45,502 nucleotides of DNA, from positions 1 to 45,502 of the forward strand of contig JAQXLM010000141.1 in assembly GCA_029012125.1 (NCBI GenBank), read 5' to 3'. Positions 1-7,056 of the stretch are shown one piece after another (position 1 is the stretch's first letter; each line of letters begins with the position of its first letter). The position numbers and the translations under genes were made by a program. The notes under the pieces were generated by a model. The model searched no databases, had not been told where the DNA came from, and was given only the letters and a program-made list of their open reading frames with translations. Source of the DNA: Eubacteriaceae bacterium (lineage in GTDB: Bacteria; Bacillota; Clostridia; Peptostreptococcales; Anaerovoracaceae).

Positions 1-93
1 CAGACTGTAAGAATTGACGACAATGGTACAGTAAGAAGAGCTAATGTATGCACAAGATGCATCAGATCAAACAAGATTAACCGTGCCATCTAA
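1..93 (+). CDS. rpmB: 50S ribosomal protein L28, C-terminal end (partial)
   Basis: The window opens in frame inside a gene whose last 30 codons encode a basic peptide containing VCTRC and ending in NKINRAI, followed by TAA. This matches the C-terminus of bacterial ribosomal protein L28, a small protein of the large subunit. The C-x-x-C pair is typical of L28 versions that keep a zinc-binding knuckle, although only one of the pairs is visible here. The identity is supported by context: rpmB followed by an Asp23-family gene and recG is a common order in Firmicutes. The 5' end lies outside the window. A strong intrinsic terminator follows 20 bases after the stop codon. Confidence 0.85.
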   Translation, partial: QTVRIDDNGTVRRANVCTRCIRSNKINRAI

Positions 94-112
94 TTAGACA
101 GATAGTCTGAAA

Positions 113-139
113 CCCGCTTAATAAGCGGGCTTTTTTTTT
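113..139 (+). terminator. Intrinsic terminator of rpmB
   Basis: A 7-bp perfect stem, CCCGCTT paired with AAGCGGG around a three-base loop, is followed by nine T residues (131-139). It lies directly after rpmB. Read on the other strand the same hairpin is followed only by TTT, so it may weakly terminate the convergent small gene as well. Confidence 0.9.
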
Positions 140-329
140 AGCAATTTAACAGTACTATTCCACAGATGACCAGAACTACTCCCAAAAGCATTATCCATGC
201 CTTTGGCGGAAGAATAAATGCGCAGACAGTAACCGCTCCAAAGATAATAAGGACGATTCCGATACTTGCAGCCTCTTTGCATATCGGGATAGGCCTTCTT
301 TTTTTGTTATTAAAATTATTATTTCCCAT
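138..329 (-). CDS. Small two-helix membrane protein of unknown function
   Basis: A 63-codon reading frame on the minus strand, convergent with rpmB. The product starts with a polar, Asn/Lys/Arg-rich stretch (residues 1-14), followed by two hydrophobic segments, about residues 22-41 (IGIVLIIFGAVTVCAFIL) and 45-62 (WIMLLGVVLVICGIVLL), separated by a short PPKA turn. This suggests a helical hairpin in the membrane with both ends on the same side. A ribosome-binding site (GGTAGGTGAT) is well placed before the ATG, which argues for a real gene. The composition is typical of tiny membrane proteins found scattered in clostridial genomes. I recognise no family and infer no function. It is the only protein gene I accept on the minus strand. 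Confidence 0.65.
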   Translation of the reverse strand: MGNNNFNNKKRRPIPICKEAASIGIVLIIFGAVTVCAFILPPKAWIMLLGVVLVICGIVLLNC

Positions 330-455
330 AGCATCACCTACCAGTAATATATTCAGAATTATGAGGAATGTTACAAAAAAAGAAAAATAGAAATTTCTTG
401 CAACTAATGGCTGTAAACTGTAAACTTAAATGTAGTATAAAGGAGATGCAGAATA

Positions 456-869
456 ATGAGTTTGTATAAAGATACTGAATTAGGCAGAATAAGAATTTCA
501 AGTGTATTGTTCACTCAGTTGATAATTAACAGCCTCAAGCAGCAGGATTGTGTTGGTAAAGTATGGCCTGCAACGAAAAAGGGTAAGCTGATCGGAAATG
601 AGATAAAATATAATGTGTCTGAAATAGCACAGCATGTATCTGTTGTTCAAAATGAGGAAGGTAATATAGAGGAGATTGCCTTCTGTCTCATAGTAAAATT
701 TGGAACAAGCATAAAGAAAGTTACAGCTGCAATAGCTGATCAGCTGGCCGAATACATCTTTGAAGAATTCGGTCAGAGGCCTGACCGCATAGTAATTAAA
801 ATCAGCGGAATAAAATCAAAACAGATAGCAAAGAGAGATTTAGAGGTAATGCGAGTATATGAATCTTAA
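456..869 (+). CDS. Asp23/Gls24 family (DUF322) protein
   Basis: A 137-residue protein resembling the Asp23/Gls24 envelope-stress family, usually called YloU when it lies next to rpmB and recG. The family fold appears as a beta-rich core with the ISSVLF segment near the N-terminus and the conserved C-terminal helix with a V.I.I.GIK pattern. Members are cytosolic or membrane-associated and their biochemical role is poorly defined; some anchor at the membrane or affect cell-envelope homeostasis. The start ATG has AAGGAG 10 bases upstream. The stop overlaps the recG start by 11 bp, so the two are probably translated together. In most clostridia a fatty-acid kinase gene (fakA/yloV) stands between this gene and recG; here it is absent. 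Confidence 0.8.
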   Translation: MSLYKDTELGRIRISSVLFTQLIINSLKQQDCVGKVWPATKKGKLIGNEIKYNVSEIAQHVSVVQNEEGNIEEIAFCLIVKFGTSIKKVTAAIADQLAEYIFEEFGQRPDRIVIKISGIKSKQIAKRDLEVMRVYES

Positions 870-2901
870 TGACAAAATCAGCAGCCTGAAGGGTGTAGGA
901 CCCAAAAAGGCGGAAATCTTTGCACAGAACAATATCAGGACGCTGGAAGATCTGCTTTACATGTTTCCAAGGAAATATGAAGACAGAAGAAACACAACCC
1001 GGATTAAAGACATTCAGTCAGGAAAGGATTACCTGATATCCGGAAAGATTCTGTCGAGAAGATATAAAGCTAGTCCCTATAAGAAAAATTCACCACTATC
1101 TCTGCTTGTGGGCGATGAAACAGGGACTGTTGAAGTGGTTTTCTTTAACGGAAGATATATTGCTAATCTTTTCAATATTAACGGCGAATACACCTTTTAC
1201 GGAAGAGTTACTGAAAACTTTGACAGATTTCAGATGATACATCCGGAATTCTTCCGTGCGGGGGACCCCAATGATATAAGAGGAATCATACCTGTATATC
1301 CTGTAATGAAAGGAATATCACAGAATGAAATCAGGAAACTTCAGATTCAGTTGAAACCGCTTTATGAGCAGCTGGAAGAGTGGTTACCTGATGAACTGGT
1401 AAAATCCAACCGTCTTGCCAGTCCGGCCTATGCCATTGAAAACATACACTTCCCGAAAGAAGGAAGACAGATGAAGGAAGCCAAGTTCAGGCTTGTTTTT
1501 GATGAGCTGTTTACTTTGGAATCAGGATTGTGTTACATGAAAAACGATAGTAGAAAGGATAGTGGGGGAATTGCAATTGATACATCTGCTGCTGATGAGT
1601 TTATTAATTCACTGCCTTTCCGGCTTACCTCAGAGCAGATGAAGGTCTGGAAGGAAATTGAAAAAGATCTTTCATCAGATAAGGTGATGAACAGGCTGAT
1701 TCAGGGAGATGTAGGCTCCGGTAAAACCGTTATCGCTCAGCTGTGCATGTTTCTCTGTGCCAGAAGCGGATATCAAAGTGTAATAATGGCACCTACAGAG
1801 CTTCTTGCAAAGCAGCATCTTGCATCTTTCAGAGAAGCCTTCAGGATTCTGAATATAAATGTTGAACTTCTGTGCAGCAGTATGAAGACCCGGGAAAAGA
1901 CGGATGTGTTGAACAGACTGAAATCAGGGGAAATTGACATACTGGTGGGTACTCATGCAGTGATACAGCCTGATGTAATATTTAATAATCTTGGTATGGT
2001 AATTACTGACGAGCAGCACAGGTTCGGTGTTAATCAGAGGAGCATTCTGTCACAAAAAGGAAAAAATCCAAATGTAATGGTAATGACAGCAACTCCAATA
2101 CCCAGAACACTTGCAGTAATACTGTATGGAGATCTGGACATTTCTCAGATAAGAGAAATGCCTGCCGGTCGTAAACCTGTTAAAACAATTGTTGCAAACG
2201 GTGATAATCGAAACAGAGTTTATGATTTTGTAAAGCAGCAGCTTAGCCGGGGAAAACAGGCATACATAGTGGCACCTCTCATAGAAGAATCTGACAGAAT
2301 AGATGCCAAGTCAGCTGAGGAATTATATAAAGAGCTTACAGATAAGCTGAAGGGGCATAATGTAGCCCTTCTTCACGGAGCTCTTGGACAGTCTGAAAAA
2401 GATAAGATAATGGATGATTTCGTAAAGGGTAATATTCATGCCATTGTTTCGACTGTTGTAATAGAGGTTGGAATAAATGTGCCAAATGCCACTGTTATGG
2501 TTATAGAGAATTCAGAACGTTTTGGCCTTGCGCAGATGCATCAGCTGAGAGGCAGAGTGGGACGTGGAGGAGATCAGTCCTACTGTTTTCTGATTTGTCA
2601 TAATGAGAGTAAGATTGCCATGGAACGAAACGAAATAATGGCCTCAACCACAGATGGGTTTGTAATTGCTGAAGAAGATCTGAAACTTCGCGGTCCCGGT
2701 GAAATTTTCGGGACAAGACAGCATGGTCTTCCGGAAATGCACATAAGTGATTTAATCAGACACGGGGATGTTCTTGAAAAAGCAAAAAACATTGCTAAAG
2801 AGCTGATTGACAGAGACCCGAATCTCAGTGCACCTGAGCTTGCAGAACTTAAACAGCGCATTAAGAAAATGTTCGGTGAAAACATTAAAATTGAACTGTA
2901 A
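859..2901 (+). CDS. recG: ATP-dependent DNA helicase RecG
   Basis: A 680-residue superfamily-2 helicase that reverses stalled forks and branch-migrates Holliday junctions. The N-terminal wedge domain opens with the helix-hairpin-helix-like LKGVGPKKAE and PRKYEDR motifs characteristic of RecG. An OB fold follows. The helicase core shows Walker A GDVGSGKT at about residues 283-290, the DEQH box near 383, TATPIPRT (motif III), and the motif V/VI region with ATVMVIEN and QLRGRVGRGG. The C-terminal TRG region, LKLRGPGEIFGTRQHGLPE, is complete. Length matches the family (about 680-690). The ATG lies inside the end of the asp23-like gene. No frameshift or missing catalytic residue is visible. Confidence 0.97.
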   Translation: MNLNDKISSLKGVGPKKAEIFAQNNIRTLEDLLYMFPRKYEDRRNTTRIKDIQSGKDYLISGKILSRRYKASPYKKNSPLSLLVGDETGTVEVVFFNGRYIANLFNINGEYTFYGRVTENFDRFQMIHPEFFRAGDPNDIRGIIPVYPVMKGISQNEIRKLQIQLKPLYEQLEEWLPDELVKSNRLASPAYAIENIHFPKEGRQMKEAKFRLVFDELFTLESGLCYMKNDSRKDSGGIAIDTSAADEFINSLPFRLTSEQMKVWKEIEKDLSSDKVMNRLIQGDVGSGKTVIAQLCMFLCARSGYQSVIMAPTELLAKQHLASFREAFRILNINVELLCSSMKTREKTDVLNRLKSGEIDILVGTHAVIQPDVIFNNLGMVITDEQHRFGVNQRSILSQKGKNPNVMVMTATPIPRTLAVILYGDLDISQIREMPAGRKPVKTIVANGDNRNRVYDFVKQQLSRGKQAYIVAPLIEESDRIDAKSAEELYKELTDKLKGHNVALLHGALGQSEKDKIMDDFVKGNIHAIVSTVVIEVGINVPNATVMVIENSERFGLAQMHQLRGRVGRGGDQSYCFLICHNESKIAMERNEIMASTTDGFVIAEEDLKLRGPGEIFGTRQHGLPEMHISDLIRHGDVLEKAKNIAKELIDRDPNLSAPELAELKQRIKKMFGENIKIEL

Positions 2902-2941
2902 ATATTGTGAAACCTTTACTAAAAATTACAAGGGATTAAAT

Positions 2942-2980
2942 CCTCCTGCAAGGTTAAATTAATAGTGTAAACAGGAGGTG
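2942..2980 (+). promoter_or_regulatory. Possible RBS-sequestering hairpin before the SASP gene
   Basis: CCTCCTG (2942-2948) is the exact complement of CAGGAGG (2972-2978), which is the ribosome-binding site of the SASP gene; the intervening loop is 23 bases. If formed, the hairpin would hide the whole Shine-Dalgarno core. This is read directly from the sequence; a regulatory role is inference. Confidence 0.4.
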
Positions 2981-2986
2981 AAACAA

Positions 2987-3187
2987 ATGAATTTACAGCA
3001 GAAAATGAATGTTAATGCTAAGCCTGCATTAAACAATTTAAAGACAGAAGTTGCTAACGAATTAGGTCTATCTAACTACGATCAGGCAGATAAGGGAAAT
3101 CTTACTGCTAGACAGAATGGTTATGTAGGAGGATATATGACTAAGAAGCTGGTTGAAATGGCAGAACAGCAGTTAGCAGGAAAATAG
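2987..3187 (+). CDS. Alpha/beta-type small acid-soluble spore protein (SASP)
   Basis: A 66-residue protein of the alpha/beta SASP family, which coats and protects forespore DNA against UV and heat and is degraded at germination by the GPR protease. Family marks seen are ALNNLKTEVANELG (containing the E-[IV]-A-x-E-[LF]-G GPR cleavage region), the ARQNGYVGGYMTK loop and the C-terminal KLVEMAEQQL. A GTG nine bases upstream is in frame but lies inside the AGGAGGTG ribosome-binding site, so the ATG at 2987 with 6-base spacing is the start. The gene stands alone between recG and rsmD and has its own terminator, as expected for late-sporulation expression. I found no convincing sigma-G promoter. Its presence implies an endospore-forming host. 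Confidence 0.95.
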   Translation: MNLQQKMNVNAKPALNNLKTEVANELGLSNYDQADKGNLTARQNGYVGGYMTKKLVEMAEQQLAGK

Positions 3188-3208
3188 TCAGATAATAAGA
3201 CTAAGAAG

Positions 3209-3245
3209 GAGCCCGGTAAACGAAAAAGGTTGCCGGGTTCTTTTT
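3209..3245 (+). terminator. Intrinsic terminator of the SASP gene
   Basis: GAGCCCGG (3209-3216) pairs with CCGGGTTC (3233-3240), extended by TAA/TTG-type pairs towards the loop, and is followed by a run of T. It separates the sporulation gene from the housekeeping operon that begins with rsmD. Confidence 0.88.
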
Positions 3246-3247
3246 CA

Positions 3248-3276
3248 TTGCCACGGATAGGATATTTTGATATAAT
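3248..3276 (+). promoter_or_regulatory. Sigma-A promoter for the rsmD-coaD operon
   Basis: TTGCCA (3248-3253), a 17-bp spacer and a perfect TATAAT (3271-3276). It sits just after the SASP terminator and 31 bp before the rsmD start, making it the likely promoter for rsmD through tmcAL. Confidence 0.8.
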
Positions 3277-3307
3277 CGTATCTATAAAACAAGTAAAGGA
3301 AAAGAGA

Positions 3308-3877
3308 ATGAGAATAATAACGGGAGAATACAGGGGACGCAAGCTTGAGTCTCCGATAGGCTATGATGTACGGCCTACTACAGATAAAGTAAAGGAATCC
3401 ATTTTCAACATCATAATGAACCATGTTTGGGGTGCCGTGTGTGTGGATCTTTTTGCAGGAACGGGCAATCTTGGACTGGAGGCTTTGTCCAGAGGTGCAG
3501 CAAAATGCTATTTTGGAGACAACTCCAGAGACAGCATTAACCTGATAAAAACCAACGTAAAAAAATGCAATGCGGAAAGCAAATCCGTTATTATTGCAGG
3601 AGACTACAGCAAAACACTAGGCAGAATAAACGAGAAAATAGACATATTCTTTCTGGATCCGCCATATAAGGACGGACTCTATGAAAATTGTCTTGAAACG
3701 ATAGAATCCCTTGATTTATTGTCGGAGGAAGGTATAATAGTAGCAGAACATGGAGTTCGTGATTACGTTCCCCAGCAAGTTGGAAAATTAGAGATTCTCA
3801 AGCAGAGAAAATACGGCAAAATCATGGTAACTATATACGGCGTACCATATGCAGAAGAGGAAAACACAGATGAGTAA
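3308..3877 (+). CDS. rsmD: 16S rRNA (guanine966-N2)-methyltransferase RsmD
   Basis: A 189-residue SAM-dependent methyltransferase that modifies G966 of 16S rRNA in the 30S head. It begins with the family signature MRIITGEYRGRKL, followed by RPTTDKVKESIFNI, the SAM-binding DLFAGTGNLGLEALSRGA and the catalytic DPPY motif (FFLDPPYKDG). The frame is open further upstream to 3230, but that extension runs through the preceding terminator and promoter, so the ATG at 3308 with an AAAGGA site is chosen. The 3' end overlaps coaD by 8 bp. The rsmD-coaD pairing is widely conserved in Firmicutes. Confidence 0.95.
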   Translation: MRIITGEYRGRKLESPIGYDVRPTTDKVKESIFNIIMNHVWGAVCVDLFAGTGNLGLEALSRGAAKCYFGDNSRDSINLIKTNVKKCNAESKSVIIAGDYSKTLGRINEKIDIFFLDPPYKDGLYENCLETIESLDLLSEEGIIVAEHGVRDYVPQQVGKLEILKQRKYGKIMVTIYGVPYAEEENTDE

Positions 3878-4355
3878 AAAAGCTTTGTACTCGGGTTCCT
3901 TCGACCCGATGACAAACGGACATCTGGATATAATAACCAGAGCGTCTAAAATGTTTGACGAACTTACCGTCGGAGTAATTGTCAATCCAAACAAAAACCC
4001 TATGTTTACCCGTGAGGAAAGGGTTGAGATGATTAAGAAAGTAACGGCGGATTTACCTAATGTGAAGGTGGACAGTTTTCAGGGATTGCTTGCCGATTAT
4101 GTAAACAAAAACAATTTTAATGCGGTGATAAGGGGACTAAGAGCTACCACAGACTTTGAATACGAAATTCAGATGGCACAGATGAATGACCGACTTTTTA
4201 ATGAAGGTATAGAGTCAGTGTTTCTTATGACAAGTCCAAGATACTCTTTTATCAGTTCAAGTATGATTAAGGAAGTAGTATCCCTGGGTGGTTGTGCAGA
4301 GGGTCTTGTTCCTGACCTGATTCTAAAGAAAATGCAGGCAAAAATCACAAGATAA
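3870..4355 (+). CDS. coaD: Phosphopantetheine adenylyltransferase
   Basis: A 161-residue enzyme catalysing the penultimate step of coenzyme A synthesis: 4'-phosphopantetheine plus ATP gives dephospho-CoA plus pyrophosphate. The N-terminal YSGSFDPMTNGH carries the nucleotidyltransferase (T/H)xGH motif with T15 and H18; RGLRATTDFEYE and the C-terminal YSFISSSMIKE (ISSS motif) are intact. Length fits the family (about 160). An in-frame ATG at 3849 would add seven residues inside rsmD; the start at 3870 gives the standard N-terminus. The last CoA enzyme, coaE, is encoded near 22207. Confidence 0.97.
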   Translation: MSKKALYSGSFDPMTNGHLDIITRASKMFDELTVGVIVNPNKNPMFTREERVEMIKKVTADLPNVKVDSFQGLLADYVNKNNFNAVIRGLRATTDFEYEIQMAQMNDRLFNEGIESVFLMTSPRYSFISSSMIKEVVSLGGCAEGLVPDLILKKMQAKITR

Positions 4356-4368
4356 TTAGGAGGACATG

Positions 4369-4917
4369 ATGACAGTTTTAGATTTATTGGAAGAAATCGA
4401 GGATATCGTAGATAAAGCGCCTGGAGTTCCGCTAACCGGTAAAGTAATGGTTGATGCAGATGAGCTCAATGCAATTGTTATGGACATCAGAAAGAGTCTT
4501 CCGGATGATGTTCATCAGGCTCAGTGGGTGAAGGAGGAAAAGGAAAGAATCCTTCAGGAAGCGAGAGCCGAATACGAAAGACTTATTAACGAGGCAAAGA
4601 AACAGGCTGATTACCTTGTAGATACAAACGATATTACTCTTCGAGCACACAAGCTAAGCGAAGAGATTCAGCAGAATGCACACGAATATTCCAAAGAGCT
4701 TAAGATGCGTACCTACGACTACATGGATAAGATTCTTTTCGACATGGAAAATAAGATGGATGAGTTTGGAATGAAATTATTCGGCGAAATGTACGGTCAG
4801 ATGGAAAAATCACTTCTCGAAATCAATAACATACTTAAGCAGAACAGAGAAGAAGTTAAAGAAATGGCATTTAACACACAGAACGGAACGGATGGCTCCG
4901 GAACAGATGTAAAATAG
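4369..4917 (+). CDS. Coiled-coil protein resembling ATPase subunit b/H (clostridial coaD neighbour)
   Basis: A 182-residue, highly charged protein. From about residue 55 to 170 it is almost entirely a predicted coiled coil, rich in Glu, Lys and Gln (EEKERILQEARAEYERL, EAKKQADYLVD). The N-terminal 35 residues (VLDLLEEIEDIVDKAPGVPLTGKVMVD) resemble a conserved segment of clostridial proteins often annotated as ATP synthase subunit B or V-ATPase subunit H; a DivIVA-like role has also been suggested by annotation. It is not part of an ATP synthase operon and lacks a membrane anchor, so the ATPase label is probably only coiled-coil similarity. Two tandem ATGs exist; 4369 gives the better spacing (5) to AGGAGG. 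The function is unknown. Confidence 0.75.
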   Translation: MTVLDLLEEIEDIVDKAPGVPLTGKVMVDADELNAIVMDIRKSLPDDVHQAQWVKEEKERILQEARAEYERLINEAKKQADYLVDTNDITLRAHKLSEEIQQNAHEYSKELKMRTYDYMDKILFDMENKMDEFGMKLFGEMYGQMEKSLLEINNILKQNREEVKEMAFNTQNGTDGSGTDVK

Positions 4918-4931
4918 AATAATCAGAATAT

Positions 4932-4977
4932 AACCCATAGGAGAAGAATAATATCTACTATGGGTTCATATTTTTTT
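4932..4977 (+). promoter_or_regulatory. Hairpin plus T-tract over the ylbJ start codon
   Basis: AACCCATAG (4932-4940) is perfectly complementary to CTATGGGTT (4958-4966), enclosing a 17-base loop that includes most of the AGGAGA ribosome-binding site; four bases later comes a run of seven T (4971-4977). The ATG of ylbJ (4960) lies in the stem. It could be a leaky terminator/attenuator or a translational switch. Confidence 0.5.
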
Positions 4978-5877
4978 GACAAAAAGAGAATAATAGTGCT
5001 TATGGGTTTTGCTGTATGTATATATATGGTGGCTTTTCCGGAAATAATCATCAAAGGCTCCAAAATCGCAATAGACATATGGCTGAATTCAATAGTTCCT
5101 GTTATAATGCCATTCTTTATAGTTGCCGGATTTTTGAAAGGAATAGGTATATGTGACAGCATACCGGTGAGAATCTATCCATTGGCCATGGCAGTATTGT
5201 CCGGATATCCTATGGGTGCAAAAATCGCAGGAGATTATTACAGAGAAGGTATAATAGACTCAAGAAATCTATACGGGCTTCTAAGCTACAGCATGGTAAC
5301 GGGTCCCGCATTTATAATAGGAACTGTAGGGGTTTCGATGCTGGGATCATACAAGCTGGGGGTTATTCTTGCAGTGTCACACTATGGGGCAGCAATGATT
5401 AATGGACTGATATTTGGAGGCTTTTCACCTGTCAAAGACGACAGAAACAATCTGCCAAAATCAGCAAGAGAAATCCCTGATTATTACAAGGTACTGACAG
5501 ACGCCATGCTTAACAGTTTTAAATCTGTAGCCATTATTCTGGCATATATTATGATTTTTATGATACTGTGCACATCCTTGGATTCCTTTGGACTGTTTTC
5601 CCTTACAAGTAATAAAACTCTGGAGGCTTTGATAAAAGGTTTTATGGAAATGACAGTGGGCTGTGGCTCAGTTGCCGGAGGAGATGTAGGAGAGATGTCT
5701 TCCTTGATCATATGTTCCTTCCTGATTTCATTTGGAGGTCTGTCTGTTTTAGGGCAGTCCGTCAGTATGCTGAATAACTGCGCCATAAAGGGCTTCAGAC
5801 TTTTTAAGATAAAACTGAGTCATGGAATTCTAAGCGCAATAATAGCTTTTGCAATATTTGAAATTATGATACAATGA
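4960..5877 (+). CDS. ylbJ: YlbJ-type sporulation integral membrane protein
   Basis: A 305-residue polytopic membrane protein with about eight hydrophobic segments, beginning around residues 11-28. It carries nucleoside-recognition/Gate-type features of the YlbJ family: WLNSIVPVIMPFFIVAGFL, the SGYPMGAKIAGDYYREG motif and a YSMVTGPAFIIGTVG segment. YlbJ in Bacillus is required for heat-resistant spores and is expressed in the mother cell under sigma-E. Its neighbour downstream is tmcAL (ylbM), as in other Firmicutes. The closest AGGAGA site is unusually far from the ATG (about 16 bases) and both are involved in a hairpin; the next in-frame ATG is 14 codons on, within the first membrane segment. 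The start is therefore less certain than the gene. Confidence 0.82.
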   Translation: MGSYFFDKKRIIVLMGFAVCIYMVAFPEIIIKGSKIAIDIWLNSIVPVIMPFFIVAGFLKGIGICDSIPVRIYPLAMAVLSGYPMGAKIAGDYYREGIIDSRNLYGLLSYSMVTGPAFIIGTVGVSMLGSYKLGVILAVSHYGAAMINGLIFGGFSPVKDDRNNLPKSAREIPDYYKVLTDAMLNSFKSVAIILAYIMIFMILCTSLDSFGLFSLTSNKTLEALIKGFMEMTVGCGSVAGGDVGEMSSLIICSFLISFGGLSVLGQSVSMLNNCAIKGFRLFKIKLSHGILSAIIAFAIFEIMIQ

Positions 5878-5881
5878 GAAC

Positions 5882-6991
5882 ATGAAGAGTTTAGGAATAA
5901 TAGCAGAGTTTAATCCCTTCCATGAGGGTCATAAGTACTTAATAGACAGGGCAATGTCAGAGACCGGCTCTGATGTTTGTGTTGCCGTAATGAGCGGAAG
6001 CTTCGTTCAGAGAGGTGGCCCTGCAGTTGCTGACAAGTGGACAAGAACAATGCAGTCAATTAAGGGTGGAGTCAACCTGGTAATAGAGCTTCCTGCTGTT
6101 TTTGCCACAGCAAGTGCAGAGCTGTTTTCCTTTGGAGGCGTAAAGACGCTGGAAGCCCTTGGCTGTATAGATACCCTGGCTTTTGGCAGTGAAAGTGGGA
6201 ATCTGGATGAACTTAAAAGAATCGCAGCAGCTTTGAAGGAGAATGACGTGGCTTTGATGACTTCGATAAGACAGTTCTGTAAAGAGGGCATGTCTTTCCC
6301 AAAGGCGCGGGAAAAAGCTTTGGAAGAGTCCTACGAGTATTTCTCCTCTGAGACACTGCGGAGTCCAAACAATATTCTTGCCATAGAATATCTGAAGCAT
6401 CTTGAAAGAATGGAGCCTTTTACCGTAAAAAGAGTGGGAGCAGGTCATCATCAGTCTGCTTCGGAAATCAGAAGAAAGCTTGAGTCAGAAAATCCGGACA
6501 GGTTTTCGGAAATGGCTGACCGATATTTTACCCTGGTAAGAGGAGCTGTTTTAACCCATGACAGTGAAACTCTGGAATCACTGTCACCGGCAGGACAAGG
6601 ATTGGGTAATAAGCTGAAAGCGGAAATAAGGTATGCAAATGACCTGGAGAGCATTATTGAAAGGGTGAAATCAAAGTCGGTAACATATAGCGGTATTTCA
6701 CGTTATCTGGCAAACATTGTTCTCAATAAGGAATTGAATTACGAAGCTACGCCTGAATATATTCGCATTCTGGGTTTTGACAAAACCGGGGCGGAATTTC
6801 TTAAACAGATGAAGAGGAAAAAAAGCTGCAGCCTACCTGTTATTACCAATATTAACAAAGACAGAATTGAAACTGTAGAAGGCAGGAAAATGCTTGACCT
6901 TGACACCACTGCCACTGATATTCATAATCTTGTATGGGGTAACGATATGTACTCCATGTCAGATTACGTGCACAAGCCTATTTTGTATTAA
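5882..6991 (+). CDS. tmcAL: tRNA(Met) cytidine acetate ligase
   Basis: A 369-residue protein of the TmcAL (YlbM, DUF795) family, which activates acetate with ATP and acetylates C34 of elongator tRNA-Met. The N-terminus AEFNPFHEGH contains the nucleotidylyltransferase HxGH motif (H14, H17), followed by VMSGSFVQRGGPA and ADKWTRT, both family hallmarks. The C-terminal part has the GISRYLANIVL region and ends in ATDIHNLVW. Length is slightly short of the Bacillus enzyme (about 415) but no internal break is visible. It begins four bases after ylbJ stops. The ribosome-binding site is weak, suggesting coupling to ylbJ translation. Confidence 0.92.
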   Translation: MKSLGIIAEFNPFHEGHKYLIDRAMSETGSDVCVAVMSGSFVQRGGPAVADKWTRTMQSIKGGVNLVIELPAVFATASAELFSFGGVKTLEALGCIDTLAFGSESGNLDELKRIAAALKENDVALMTSIRQFCKEGMSFPKAREKALEESYEYFSSETLRSPNNILAIEYLKHLERMEPFTVKRVGAGHHQSASEIRRKLESENPDRFSEMADRYFTLVRGAVLTHDSETLESLSPAGQGLGNKLKAEIRYANDLESIIERVKSKSVTYSGISRYLANIVLNKELNYEATPEYIRILGFDKTGAEFLKQMKRKKSCSLPVITNINKDRIETVEGRKMLDLDTTATDIHNLVWGNDMYSMSDYVHKPILY

Positions 6992-7056
6992 ATTTTTTAA
7001 AGGAAAACCTCATTTTATGTAGAATATTACACCGAGAGATTAAATCGGAGGTATTG

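Noticed and set aside
4369..4917. ATP synthase subunit b
   Set aside because: No N-terminal membrane anchor and no other ATP synthase genes nearby; similarity is limited to coiled-coil composition.
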